A program made the translations under genes and the position numbers. The notes below the pieces were generated by a model that saw only the letters and a list, made by a program, of their open reading frames with translations, did not search any database and was not told where the DNA came from. DNA of 64,000 bases, from positions 3,038,001 through 3,102,000 of the forward strand of contig CAWKDN010000001.1 of the NCBI GenBank assembly GCA_963848415.1, in the 5' to 3' direction. This stretch comes from CAVQBC01 sp963848415 (GTDB lineage Bacteria; Actinomycetota; Thermoleophilia; Solirubrobacterales; Solirubrobacteraceae). How positions within the stretch are numbered: the first letter of the stretch is position 1; the number at the start of each line of letters is the position of its first letter. Positions 7,797-16,910 of the stretch are shown in pieces.

Positions 7797-10466
7797 ATGC
7801 AACGTGTCCTGGCAGTCCTGGCCGCGGCGGCGGGGTCCGTCGCGCTCGCCCTGACCGGGGCCGGCGCGGCCCAGGCGGCGGTCGACCTCGACGTGCTGTT
7901 CGTCGGCGCGCATCCCGACGACGAGGCGGGCGGCCTGTCCACCTACGGCGCCTGGGCAGAGGAGTACGGCCTGCGCACCGGCGTGATCACCGTGACCCGG
8001 GGCGAGGGCGGCGGCAACGCGGTCGGCCCGGAGGAGGGCCCGCCGCTCGGCCTGCTGCGCGAGGCCGAGGAGCGCCGGGCGGTCGCCCGGGCGGGTATCC
8101 GCAACGTCTACAACCTCGACAAGGTCGACTTCTACTACACCGTCTCGGCCCCGCTGACGCAGGAGATCTGGCGCGAGCGCGACGCGCTCGAGCGCGTCGT
8201 GCGGGTGGTGCGCGCCACCCGCCCGGAGGTCATCGTGACGATGAACCCGTCGCCGAGCCCGGGCAACCACGGCAACCACCAGCAGGCCGCCCGGCTGGCG
8301 GTGGAGGCCTTCGACCGGGCGGCCGACCCGTCGGCCTATCCGGCCCAGCTGCGCCGCGAGCGCCTCCGGCCGTGGCGGGCGGCCCGGCTGTTTCGCAGCG
8401 GCGCGGACGCCGCCACCGAGGAGGAGCCCACCGGCCCGGCCTGCGCGCGCAGCTTCCGGCCCGACGAGCCCACCGACCAGGTCTTCGGGGTCTGGTCGGG
8501 CGCCCGCGCGCGCAACGGCAAGACGTGGGACCAGATCGAAGTCGAGGCCGAGCGCGAGTACGCCTCCCAGGGCTGGGCCTCATTCGAGGACGCGCCCACT
8601 GAGGCGGCCAAGCTCGAGTGCGACTTCTTCACCCAGCTCGCGTCGCGCGTGCCCTACTTGTCACCGAACCCGTCGCGCGCGGGGATGGCCGAGGGCGCGC
8701 TGCGCCGCGCGCGCGGCGGCCTGCCGCTCGGCACCGAGTTCTACCTCACCGCCGGGCGCTTCGACGTCGCCCCCGGCCGCCGCCTGCGCCTGACGGTCCA
8801 CGCCCGCGCGCCGCGCCGGCTCGGCCGCGCGCGCGTACGGCTCGCGCTGCCCCGGGGCTGGAGCGGCGAGCGGACCGCGACGCTGAGGCTCGCCCGCGGC
8901 CGCGAGGACACCGTCACCCTGCGGGTGCGCGCGCCCGCCGCCGCGGTTCTCGAGGCCCGCCGCGTCCGCATCGGCGCGACGCTCACCGCCGGCGCGCGCA
9001 CCGGCTCGAGCTCGGCGGTCGTGCGGCTCGTGCCGCCGGTGCGCGGCACGCTCGCGCCGCTGCCGCAGGTCGCGGAGTTCCGCGCGTGGACGCGGGCCGG
9101 CGGGCTCGCCTCGCTCGACGGCCTCGTCGACCCCGTGGCGACGCTCGGCTCCGGACAGCGCCGCAGCGTGCGGATCGAGCTGGAGAACCGCTCGACCGAC
9201 GTGCAGTCCGGGACCGTCGCGCTGCGGCTGCCGCCCGGCTTCGCCGCCGACGCGCCCGCGAAGGGCTACGAGGGGCTCGCGCCCGGCGAGCGCGACGCGC
9301 TGAGCTTCGAGGTGGCCAACACCGACACGACCCTCAAGACGTCCGAGGAGGGCGGCGACTACCCGCTGGAGATCGTGACCACCACCGACGGCGCAGCGAG
9401 CACGGAGACCGCGGCGCTCGAGCTCGTCCCGACGACCTCGATCCCGCGGGCCGCGGCCGTCCCGGCGCTCGACGGCGCCGCGGCGCCCGGCGAGTACACC
9501 GGCCCGCCGCTCGACCTCAGCCGGATCTGGGAGGGCGAGGACCCGCCGACCGCGACCGGCACGGCGCAACTGGCGTGGACGCCGGACGCCCTCTACGCCG
9601 TCGTCGAGGTCCGCGACGACGTCTTCGGGACGATCCTGCCCGTCAGCGACGCCAAGCGCCACTGGCGGACCGACTCCGTGGAGCTGGCGATCGACCCGGG
9701 CGGCGCCTCGGAGAACACCTCGACCACGTTCAAGGCCGGCGTCTTCCCGGCTATCGCGGAGGGCGGCCCGTTCGCCGCTCGCGACGCCGACAACCGCCAG
9801 GGGCCGGCGCCGCGGACGGCGCCCGGCCTGCAGGTCGCCTCGCGGGTGACCGGGCCCTACGGCGGCTACACGCTCGAGCTCAAGCTCCCGTTCGCGGAGC
9901 TGCCCGCGGCGGTGCGCCCAGGCGCGATGGGCCTGAACCTATTCGTCTACGACTCCGACACCCAGGACAAGACGGGCCAGAACCGCCACGGCTGGTCGAC
10001 CTGGCGAGGGGTGCAGGGCGACCCCTACCGCTGGGGCCGCGCCGTGCTGGAGGGCTTCTCGGCGCCGCCCGGCGCGCCGTCTGAGCCCGAGGAGCCGGTG
10101 ATCCCGCGCGAGGTCGCGCGCAGCCTCGCCTCGCCGCAGTCGATCGCCCAGTCCGCGCGCGACGACGTCGGCCTCGCCGGCGGCCCGCGCGCGGCGCGCG
10201 GCCTGACTCTGCGCGGCGGCGCCCGCCGCTCCGGCGACGCCGTGCTGGTGGCGCTGCAGGCGCGCGAGCGCGGGACCGTGCACGCCTACGCGACCGACGC
10301 CGCCGGCCGCGTGCTCGGCAGCCGCGTCGTCCGCGTCCGGCGAGGCCGGCTCGGCGTCCGCGTCCGCGTGCCCGGCGGGCGGGCCGGCGACGTCCGCCGT
10401 GTCGCGGTCGCGCTGGAGGCCGCGGCGGGCGGCACCGACAGCGCGACCGCCCGCGTCGGGCGCTGA
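7797..10466 (+). CDS. Secreted PIG-L deacetylase with NEW3 and CBM9-like domains
   Basis: 889 residues with a Sec signal (MQRVLAVLAAAAGSVALAL to about residue 28). The PIG-L/LmbE zinc deacetylase domain (about 30-290) has GAHPDDEAGG and the second metal motif NHGNHQQ; the family deacetylates N-acetylglucosamine-type sugars or mycothiol-pathway substrates. Then come a beta-rich linker, a NEW3-type domain (about 425-550; RIELENRSTDVQSGTVALRL), a CBM9/DOMON-like sugar-binding domain (about 560-755; AQLAWTPDALYAVVEVRDDV) and a C-terminal Arg-rich beta domain. The purine-rich AGGGGGAG precedes the ATG. It diverges from the GH3 gene by 78 bp, suggesting joint control and action on extracellular glycans. 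Clean frame throughout. Confidence 0.9.
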   Translation: MQRVLAVLAAAAGSVALALTGAGAAQAAVDLDVLFVGAHPDDEAGGLSTYGAWAEEYGLRTGVITVTRGEGGGNAVGPEEGPPLGLLREAEERRAVARAGIRNVYNLDKVDFYYTVSAPLTQEIWRERDALERVVRVVRATRPEVIVTMNPSPSPGNHGNHQQAARLAVEAFDRAADPSAYPAQLRRERLRPWRAARLFRSGADAATEEEPTGPACARSFRPDEPTDQVFGVWSGARARNGKTWDQIEVEAEREYASQGWASFEDAPTEAAKLECDFFTQLASRVPYLSPNPSRAGMAEGALRRARGGLPLGTEFYLTAGRFDVAPGRRLRLTVHARAPRRLGRARVRLALPRGWSGERTATLRLARGREDTVTLRVRAPAAAVLEARRVRIGATLTAGARTGSSSAVVRLVPPVRGTLAPLPQVAEFRAWTRAGGLASLDGLVDPVATLGSGQRRSVRIELENRSTDVQSGTVALRLPPGFAADAPAKGYEGLAPGERDALSFEVANTDTTLKTSEEGGDYPLEIVTTTDGAASTETAALELVPTTSIPRAAAVPALDGAAAPGEYTGPPLDLSRIWEGEDPPTATGTAQLAWTPDALYAVVEVRDDVFGTILPVSDAKRHWRTDSVELAIDPGGASENTSTTFKAGVFPAIAEGGPFAARDADNRQGPAPRTAPGLQVASRVTGPYGGYTLELKLPFAELPAAVRPGAMGLNLFVYDSDTQDKTGQNRHGWSTWRGVQGDPYRWGRAVLEGFSAPPGAPSEPEEPVIPREVARSLASPQSIAQSARDDVGLAGGPRAARGLTLRGGARRSGDAVLVALQARERGTVHAYATDAAGRVLGSRVVRVRRGRLGVRVRVPGGRAGDVRRVAVALEAAAGGTDSATARVGR

Positions 10467-10474
10467 AACGGCCG

Positions 10475-10503
10475 GCGCGCGCCCGCCGCGGGCGGGCGCG
10501 CGC
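10475..10503. terminator. Strong bidirectional intrinsic terminator-like hairpin
   Basis: A perfect 13-bp G/C stem (10475-10487 with 10491-10503) and a three-base loop lie between the convergent PIG-L and GMC genes. There is no clear T-tract on either side, as is common in very GC-rich actinobacteria. Confidence 0.75.
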
Positions 10504-10517
10504 TGCCGGGAATAGAT

Positions 10518-12176
10518 CTAGGAGCCGGAGACCGCGGTGGCCGCGATGTCCGCCGGCTGGCGCACCGAGCCGCCCGGGTCACGACCGTTCCACGCGAAGC
10601 GCCCGCTCTCCAGGGCGCCCGACTGGAGCTGCTCGGCGATGTACTCGGCCTGGCGGATGGCCAGCGCGACGATCGTCAGCGTCGGGTTGGCCGCCGCGCC
10701 GGTCGTGAACTGACTGCCGTCGGAGACGAACACGTTCTTGACGTCGTGGGCCTGCCCGAAGGCGTTGACCACCCCGTCCTCGGGGCGCGCGCTCATGCGG
10801 CAGGTCCCGATGTTGTGCGTCGCCGGGTAGGGCGGCGTGCGATAGGTGCGCACCGCGTCGACCGCGTTGTAGACGGCCTCGCCGGCGCTCCAGGCGTGCT
10901 CGCGCATCGCGAGGTCGTTGGGGTGGTCGTCGAAGTGGACGTTCGGGATGTACTGCCCGTGCTGGTCGACCACGTCGGTGTTGAGCGTCACCCGGTTGGT
11001 CTCCTGGGGCATGTCCTCGCCCACCAGCCACATGCCGGCCAGGTGATCGTAGTTCTCGAGCATGGAGCTGAAGTCCCGTCCCCAGGCGCCTGGATTGAGG
11101 AAGGCGGCCATGAACGGGACGCCGAGCGAGAGCAGCTGCATGTAGTAGCCGCCGACGAAGCCGCGCGACGGGTCGTGGATCGCCTCGTCCTCGATGTTGC
11201 CGGCCATCGTCTCGCCGCGGTACATGTGCACGGGCTGCTCGAACTGCGCGTAGACCGACGCGGTCAGGTGGCGCATGTAGTTCTTGCCGACCTGGCCCGA
11301 GGAGTTCGCGAGACCGTCCGGGAACAGGCTCGAGGCCGAGTTGAGCAGCAGCCGGGGCGACTCGATCGAGTTGCCGGCCACGCACACGACGCGGGCGCGC
11401 TGGAACTGCTCGAGCCCGTCGCCGTCGACGTAGGTCACGCCGGTGGCCAGGCCCTGGTCGTCGTGCTCGATGCGGATGACGTGGGCCTCCGGGCGCAGGT
11501 CGAGCTTGCCGGTCTTCGCCGCCTTGGGCAGCTCGACGACGAGCGTCGACCACTTCGAGTCGTTCTTGACGCCCTGGAAGTTGAAGCCGTCCTGGATCGT
11601 CGCCGGCCGGCCGTCGCGCGGCACCGGGTTCGTTGCGTAGCGGCCGGAGTGGATCTTCTTGTAGCCGACGCGCTTGCCGCCGTTGCCCATCACCTTGAAG
11701 TTGTTGTTGGCGGGCAGCGGCGGGATGCCGTTGGTCTGCGTGATCCCCATCTTGTCCTCGGCCCGCTGGTAGTAGGGCTCGAGGTCGGCCAGCCCGATCG
11801 GCCAGTCGAGCATGTTCACGCCGTCGAGGTCGCCGTAGTAGGTCTCGGACTTGAACTCGTGCTCCTGGAAGCGCGGGCAGCAGCCCGCCCAGTGCACCGT
11901 CGTCCCGCCGACCGTCTTGCAGATCCAGCTCGGCAGGTTCGGGAAGTCCTGAGCCACCCGGAAGGACCCCGAGGTGGTGCGCGTGTCGAGCCAGGCGAGC
12001 TGCTTGAACGAGCGCCACTCGTCGTTGACGAAGTCGTCGGGCGTGTGGTGCTTGCCGGACTCGAGCACCACGGTCTTGACGCCCTTCTGGCAGAGCTCGT
12101 TGGCCAGGGTGCCGCCCCCGGCTCCAGAGCCCACGATGACGACGACGTCCTCGTCGTCGAAGCGGTAACGGGGCAT
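10518..12176 (-). CDS. GMC-family FAD oxidoreductase (gluconate-2-dehydrogenase-type large subunit)
   Basis: 552 residues. The N-terminal Rossmann fold VVIVGSGAGGGTLANELCQKG binds FAD. VGGTTVHWAGCCPRF is the flavin-region signature of this branch, and the C-terminal domain carries THNIGTCRMS (catalytic His) and NPTLTIVALAIRQA. It should oxidise an alcohol or sugar acid. The upstream gene on the same strand (20 bp away) encodes the small subunit that pairs with such dehydrogenases. A good ribosome site, GGAGGAG, precedes the ATG. There is no cytochrome subunit and no signal peptide on either subunit, so export by hitch-hiking is not supported here. The substrate is unknown. Confidence 0.9.
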   Translation of the reverse strand: MPRYRFDDEDVVVIVGSGAGGGTLANELCQKGVKTVVLESGKHHTPDDFVNDEWRSFKQLAWLDTRTTSGSFRVAQDFPNLPSWICKTVGGTTVHWAGCCPRFQEHEFKSETYYGDLDGVNMLDWPIGLADLEPYYQRAEDKMGITQTNGIPPLPANNNFKVMGNGGKRVGYKKIHSGRYATNPVPRDGRPATIQDGFNFQGVKNDSKWSTLVVELPKAAKTGKLDLRPEAHVIRIEHDDQGLATGVTYVDGDGLEQFQRARVVCVAGNSIESPRLLLNSASSLFPDGLANSSGQVGKNYMRHLTASVYAQFEQPVHMYRGETMAGNIEDEAIHDPSRGFVGGYYMQLLSLGVPFMAAFLNPGAWGRDFSSMLENYDHLAGMWLVGEDMPQETNRVTLNTDVVDQHGQYIPNVHFDDHPNDLAMREHAWSAGEAVYNAVDAVRTYRTPPYPATHNIGTCRMSARPEDGVVNAFGQAHDVKNVFVSDGSQFTTGAAANPTLTIVALAIRQAEYIAEQLQSGALESGRFAWNGRDPGGSVRQPADIAATAVSGS

Positions 12177-12196
12177 TCGGTCTCCTCCGAGTCTCT

Positions 12197-12658
12197 CTAG
12201 GACTGACCCTGGTTGAACTTGCCCGAGGTCTCGGGCGTCGCGTGGGAGGGCGAGTCCTCCCAGTCGATGATGATCGGCGGGTCGGGCAGCCAGTCGAGGT
12301 CGTCGAAGCCGCGGTTCACGTAGCCGCCCAGGTGCGCGGAGGGCCCCTCGTAGCCGAAGGCCTTCCAGACGTCCGGGTTGTCGTAGAGCTCCACGACGGC
12401 GGTGGCGTGCACCAGCTTGAAGAACGCCGAGTCCTCGATGCCCTTGACCGCCTCCAGGCGCTCCTCGGGGCCGAGCTCGCCGAAGCCGCTGAGCTGCTCC
12501 GCGCCCTCCGCGATCGTGTCGGGACCGCCGTCCTCCAGGGCGCAGGCGGTGACCACCTTCATGTATGCCTCGTCGGGCAGCTTGTCGTGCGGGAAGATCG
12601 TCCGGGTCACCTGGAGGACGGTCTCCTGCACCTGAGGGGACAGTGTGTCGGCCATCAC
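12197..12658 (-). CDS. Gluconate 2-dehydrogenase subunit 3-like protein
   Basis: 153 residues of the small-subunit family that accompanies GMC dehydrogenases: an alpha-helical protein beginning LSPQVQETVLQVTRTIFPHD and containing GPEERLEAVKGIEDSAFFK and the tail motif GFEDLDW-like GFDDLDWLPDPP. Family members usually carry a Tat signal and bring the complex across the membrane; this one begins directly with the mature part, so the complex is probably cytoplasmic. The start is GTG 12658 followed at once by ATG; either can serve. It is the first gene of the two-gene operon and diverges by 38 bp from the IclR regulator, which is the obvious candidate controller. Confidence 0.85.
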   Translation of the reverse strand: MMADTLSPQVQETVLQVTRTIFPHDKLPDEAYMKVVTACALEDGGPDTIAEGAEQLSGFGELGPEERLEAVKGIEDSAFFKLVHATAVVELYDNPDVWKAFGYEGPSAHLGGYVNRGFDDLDWLPDPPIIIDWEDSPSHATPETSGKFNQGQS

Positions 12659-12696
12659 ACTAATCTAGGGGGAAGTGCCGGGTCCGGCCCGCCGCT

Positions 12697-13563
12697 TTGC
12701 CGCCATCTGAAATCGGAGCGACCATCGCGGCGCCATCGAGTCAGCGAACCGACCTGATCCAGTCGCTCCAGCGCGGCTTGCGGGTGCTCGACTACGTCGC
12801 CGCCGCCGGGGAGCCCGTCGCCCCCAAGCAGATCGCCGCCGCGCTCGGGCTGCGGCTCGGGACGACCTACCACCTCGTCAACACGCTGCTGCACGAGGGC
12901 TGGCTGGTGCGCGGGCCGGATCGGCGGTTGGAGATCGGGAGCCCGCCGGCCCGGCACCTGCGCAGCGCCGCCGCGATCGACGGCGGCGGGGTCCCGGTCG
13001 GCGTGGAGCGGGCGCTCGGCCGGGCGGCCTACGCCGTCGACGACGTCGCGCTCATGACCCGGCTCGTCGGCGGTGAAGCGGTGGTGGCCGCCGCCGTGGA
13101 GGTGCCCGGGGCGGCCTGCGCGGGGCGCTATCCGCCGAGCTCGCGGCATCTCCCGCACCTGTCGGCGGCGGGCCGGGCGATGCTCGCGCTGCAGCCCGCC
13201 GGCGCGGCGCGGGAGACCGTCGACCTCGTGCGGGCGGCCGCGATCCGGGCCGGGGAGCTGTTCGACGAGGCCGGCCTGGCGGAGGAGCTCGAGGCGGTGC
13301 GGCGCACCGGGCTCTCCGTGGCGGTCGCCGACGGCGAGGCGTGCGTCGGCGCGCCGGTCCAGGCCGCGGACGGCGCGCTGCTCGGCGCGATCGCGGTCGT
13401 CGTCACGCCGCGGCGGCTGCGGGCCGACCTCGAAGGATCGGCCCGGGCCGTGCGCTGCGCCGCGCGCGATCTCGCCCGCGAGCTGTGCGCGCCGGACGGC
13501 GCTCAGTCCTCGGGGTCCTGGGGCGTCGGGAAGCTGCCGCCGTCGATCAGCTCGATCCGGTAG
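12697..13563 (+). CDS. IclR-family transcriptional regulator
   Basis: 288 residues from TTG 12697 (no ATG or GTG is available before the conserved part). The N-terminal winged helix is SLQRGLRVLDYVAAAGEPV then PKQIAAALGLRLGTTYHLV. The C-terminal effector domain runs from about 75 to 270, with LSAAGRAMLALQPAG and a late GLSVAVADGEACVGAPVQ. IclR proteins commonly control catabolic oxidoreductases next door; here the divergent GMC operon. The last 20 codons overlap the convergent VOC gene by 61 bases and read as antisense of it, so the natural tail may have been extended by loss of an earlier stop. Confidence 0.88.
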   Translation: MPPSEIGATIAAPSSQRTDLIQSLQRGLRVLDYVAAAGEPVAPKQIAAALGLRLGTTYHLVNTLLHEGWLVRGPDRRLEIGSPPARHLRSAAAIDGGGVPVGVERALGRAAYAVDDVALMTRLVGGEAVVAAAVEVPGAACAGRYPPSSRHLPHLSAAGRAMLALQPAGAARETVDLVRAAAIRAGELFDEAGLAEELEAVRRTGLSVAVADGEACVGAPVQAADGALLGAIAVVVTPRRLRADLEGSARAVRCAARDLARELCAPDGAQSSGSWGVGKLPPSISSIR

Positions 13564-13911
13564 CCGTCCGGGTCGGCGACGAAGCAGATCCGCCCGATCT
13601 CCTCGCGCCCGCCGGGGGCGTAGGGCGGCTTCTCCGGCTCGACGCCCATGTCGGCGAGCTGGGCGAGCAGCGCGTCGACGTCGTCGACGGTGACCGCGAC
13701 GTGGTTGTAGCCCTCACCGAGGTCGTAGGGCTCCTCGCGGCCGCGGTTGACGGTCAGCTCGAGCCGGTCGCCGTCGCCCGGCAGGCCCATGTAGATGTTG
13801 TAGGCCGACTCGAAGTTGAGCCGGCCGCGGCGCTCGAAGCCGAGCGCCTCGTAGAAGCGCACGCGACGCCTCGGGGTCACGCACGCGGATGCAGGTGTGG
13901 ACAAGTGCCAT
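13503..13911 (-). CDS. VOC (glyoxalase/bleomycin-resistance) family protein, one frameshift
   Basis: The protein starts MALVHTCIRVRDPEAS at ATG 13911 in one frame and continues RFYEALGFERRGRLNFES in another; a single extra base near 13864 separates the two. Removing it gives 135 residues with the complete beta-alpha-beta-beta-beta VOC pair, including YNHVAVTVDDVDALLAQL and FVADPDGYRIELID. H5, E in RLELTVN, H in YNHVAV and E in YRIELI are candidate metal ligands, close to lactoylglutathione lyase. It lies 10 bp after the ligase gene on the same strand. Because both halves are intact and the ligase shows the same error type, sequencing error is likelier than decay. Confidence 0.8.
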
Positions 13912-13921
13912 GGCCCGCACA

Positions 13922-15462
13922 CTAATCCGCAGGGCGCGTCGCGAGCACCGCGGCCAGCGTGTCGGCCTCCTCGGCGCGCTTGTCGGGCCGGTGGCGCAGG
14001 ACGCGCGCGAAGCGCAGCGCCACGCCGCCGGGGTAGCGGGTGCTGGTCTGGACGCCGTCGAAGGCGATCTCGACCACCAGCTCCGGCCGTACCTGCACGA
14101 CCCAGTCGCCGCGGTCGACGGCGAGCTCGAGCAGCCGCTCGGTCTGCCAGGTCAGCATCGCGTCGGTGAGGCCCTTGAAGGTCTTGCCGAGCATCACGAA
14201 GCCGCTGCCGTCGTCGGCGCGCGCGCCGAGGTGGAGGTTCGACAGCCAGCCCTTGCGGCGGCCGTGGCCCCACTCGGCCGCCAGCACCACGAGGTCGAGC
14301 GTGTGGCGCGGCTTGACCTTCAGCCAGCTGCCGCCGCGCCGGCCGGCCTCGTAGGGGGCGTCGAGCGCCTTGACCACGACGCCCTCGTGGCCGCCGGCGA
14401 GCGCGTCGTCGAGCACGGCGGCGGCGGCCGGGGCGTCCTCGGCGACGGCGCGCGGGATCCGCTGCGCGGGCGGCACGAGGCGCTCGAGCGCCGCGCTCCG
14501 CTCGCCGAACGGGCAGGTCGAGCAGGTCCTCGCCGTCGAGGTGGAGCACGTCGAACATCAGCGCCGTCAGCGGCACCGTCGCGCGCTGGCGCTCGACGTC
14601 GGTGCGGCTGCCGAAGCGCGAGGCGGTGACCTGGAAGGGGTGGGGGCGACCGTCCGGGCGCAGGGCGATCGCCTCGCCGTCGAGCACGACCGAGGTGGCG
14701 GGCAGGGCGAGCGCCGCCTCGACCAGCTCGGGCACGCGCGCCGTGACCTCGTCGAGGCTGCGGGTGAAGACGGCCACGTCGCCGTCGCGCCGGTGCACCT
14801 GGACGCGGGCGCCGTCGAGCTTGTACTCGACCACCGCCGGGTGGACGCTTCTCGAGCGCGGCCGCGATGTCGGGGGCGGGCTTGGCGAGCATGGGCTGCA
14901 GCGGGCGGCCGACCTCGAGCCCGAAGCCCTCCAGGCCCCGCGACGCCCTCGGTGAGCGCGACGGCCGCGACGGCGCCGAGGTCCCCGCGCAGCATCAGCG
15001 CCCGGCGCAACGCGGCGCGCGGCACCTCGGGCTGCCTGCGCGACCGCGTCGGCCATCACGCCCGCCAGCGCGCCCTGGCGCAGCCCGCCGCTCAAGAGCC
15101 CCACCAGGAAGCGCTGCTCGCCGGCTGGTCGCGCGCCCGAACAGCGCCGCGAGCGCCTCGCGCCGGGCGCGCTGGGAGCCGGCGCCGGCCAGCGCGCCGA
15201 TCCGCCCGAAGCTCGCGTCGGTCTCCGCGACGGTCAGCGTCGGCTCCTCGGCGGGCGCCGGTGCGTCGCGCAGCGCCGCGTAGCCGACGCCGATCTGGCG
15301 CTGGCGCAGCTCGCCGGAGAGGAACGCCACGCCGGCCTCGACCTCGCCGGGGTCCAGCCGGCGCAGGGCCTCGGCGAGCGCGGCGACCTTGCCCAGCCGG
15401 GCGGAGGTGGCGGTGACGGCCTGCGAGGTCTCCACGAGGCCGGCGAGCAGCACGCGGCACAT
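13922..15462 (-). CDS. ligB: ATP-dependent DNA ligase (LigB type), broken by five +1 insertions
   Basis: Joining the frames gives 511 residues, the normal length of actinobacterial LigB. The N-terminal domain reads LAGLVETSQAVTATSARLG; the adenylation domain has the nucleophile motif EYKLDGARVQVHR, LDGEAIAL and FDVLHLDGEDLLDLP; the OB-fold part has GGHEGVVVKALDAPYEAG, WLKVKP and the tail GGVALRFARVLRHRPDKRAEEADT. Extra single bases are needed to explain the frame at about 15126, 15030, 14935, 14840 and 14516; all are insertions, and there are no stops or substitutions in the motifs. The family acts in non-replicative repair. The start may be ATG 15462 or GTG 15453. If the insertions are real, the gene is dead. 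Confidence 0.85.
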
Positions 15463-15515
15463 CGTGACGCATGGCCGCGCGCCGCCCGGCCGGACCGCGC
15501 GCTATCAATCCCGTC

Positions 15516-16910
15516 ATGGCCACCACCGTCACCGGCGCGGACGACCGGCTCGCGTCCGACCTCCAGGGCATCGTCGGGGCAGACCACGTGCGCGCCGACG
15601 CCGGCGCGCTGGCCGCCTTCGGCACCGACGCGACGCCGCTGCATCGCGGCGCGCCCGCCATCGTGGCCTGGCCGGGCTCGGCGGAGGAGGTCGCCGCGGT
15701 CCTGCGGCTCGCCACCGAGCAGCGCGTGCCCGTCGTCCCGCGCGGCGCCGGCACGAACCTCGCCGCGGCCACCGTGCCCGACGGCGGGATCGTGCTCGTG
15801 CTCACCCGCATGGACGAGCTGCTCGAGCTCGACGCCGAGAACCTCGTGGCGGTCTGCCAGCCCGGGGTGGTCACGGCGAAGCTGAGCGCGGCCGCCGCCG
15901 GCGTCGGCCTGCTCTACCCGCCGGACCCCGGCAGCCGCACGACCTCGACGATCGGCGGCAACGTCGGCACCTGCGCGGGCGGGCTGCGCGGCCTGAAGTA
16001 CGGCGTCACGCGCGACTACGTGCTGGGCGCGCAGGCCGCGCTGCCCACCGGCGAGCTGATCCGCTGCGGCGGCAAGCTGGTCAAGGACGTCGCGGGCTAC
16101 GACCTCACGCGGCTGCTGTGCGGCAGCGAGGGGACGCTCGCGGTCATGACCGAGTTGACGCTCAAGCTCGTCCCGGCGCCGGAGGGGAGCGGCACCGGGC
16201 TCGCCTACTTCGACTCGCTCGCCGCCGCCGGCCGCGCCGTCTCGCGCACGCTGGCCGGCGGGGTGCTGCCCGCGACGCTCGAGTTCCTGGACCGCACGAC
16301 GATCGAGGCGGTCGAGGAGTTCGCGCAGATCGGGCTGCGGACCGATGTCGGCGCGCTGCTGATCTTCGGCCAGGACGGCGGCGCGAGCGCCGTCGAGCAG
16401 GACATGGAGAAGATCGCCGGCTGGTGCGACGAGGAGGGCGCGCTCGACGTCCACGTCGCCGCCGACGCGGCCGAGGCCGAGGGGGTGCTCGAGGCCCGTC
16501 GCGCGGCGCTGCCCGCGCTCTCCCGGCTCGCCCCGCTGCTGCTGCTCGAGGACGCGACGGTCCCGCGCAACCGGCTCGCCGAGATGGTCGAGCGCGTCGA
16601 GGCGATCGCCGAGCGCTACGAGCTGCGGATCGGGACCTTCGGCCACGCCGGCGACGGCAACCTGCACCCGACGTGCGTGCTCGACCCCGCCGACGGCGAC
16701 GCGATCGAGCGCGCCCATCACGCCTTCGAGGACATCTTCACGGCCGCGCTGGAGATGGGCGGGACGATCACCGGCGAGCACGGCATCGGCCTCGCCAAGC
16801 TGAGCTTCCTCGAGGCCCGCCTCGGCGCCGACCACGTCGCGCTGCTGCGGCGGATCAAGGCCGCCTTCGACCCCGCGGGGATCCTGAACCCCGGCAAGCT
16901 GGGCTCCTGA
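15516..16910 (+). CDS. glcD: Glycolate oxidase FAD subunit GlcD (FAD-linked oxidase)
   Basis: 464 residues from ATG 15516; the frame extends upstream but has no coding character there. The PCMH-type FAD domain shows VPVVPRGAGTNLAAA and PDPGSRTTSTIGGNVGTCAGG, followed by LKYGVTRDYVLG and KDVAGYDLTRLLCGSEGTLAV; the C-terminal FAD-oxidase domain ends with FGHAGDGNLHPT and TGEHGIGLAKL. It should oxidise glycolate or D-lactate and pass electrons to the iron-sulfur partner encoded directly downstream, whose ATG overlaps this stop by one base (TGATG). GlcE is absent, as in many two-subunit actinobacterial systems. Clean frame. Confidence 0.9.
   Translation: MATTVTGADDRLASDLQGIVGADHVRADAGALAAFGTDATPLHRGAPAIVAWPGSAEEVAAVLRLATEQRVPVVPRGAGTNLAAATVPDGGIVLVLTRMDELLELDAENLVAVCQPGVVTAKLSAAAAGVGLLYPPDPGSRTTSTIGGNVGTCAGGLRGLKYGVTRDYVLGAQAALPTGELIRCGGKLVKDVAGYDLTRLLCGSEGTLAVMTELTLKLVPAPEGSGTGLAYFDSLAAAGRAVSRTLAGGVLPATLEFLDRTTIEAVEEFAQIGLRTDVGALLIFGQDGGASAVEQDMEKIAGWCDEEGALDVHVAADAAEAEGVLEARRAALPALSRLAPLLLLEDATVPRNRLAEMVERVEAIAERYELRIGTFGHAGDGNLHPTCVLDPADGDAIERAHHAFEDIFTAALEMGGTITGEHGIGLAKLSFLEARLGADHVALLRRIKAAFDPAGILNPGKLGS

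Noticed and set aside
8618..10084. 488-codon plus-strand frame overlapping the PIG-L gene
   Set aside because: Arg/Ala/Pro-rich shifted translation with no domain.
12650..13927. Shared 10-mer GATTAGTGTG before the subunit-3 and VOC starts
   Set aside because: Too close to the start codons for a normal -10 box, and a single 10-mer match with no further similarity may be chance.
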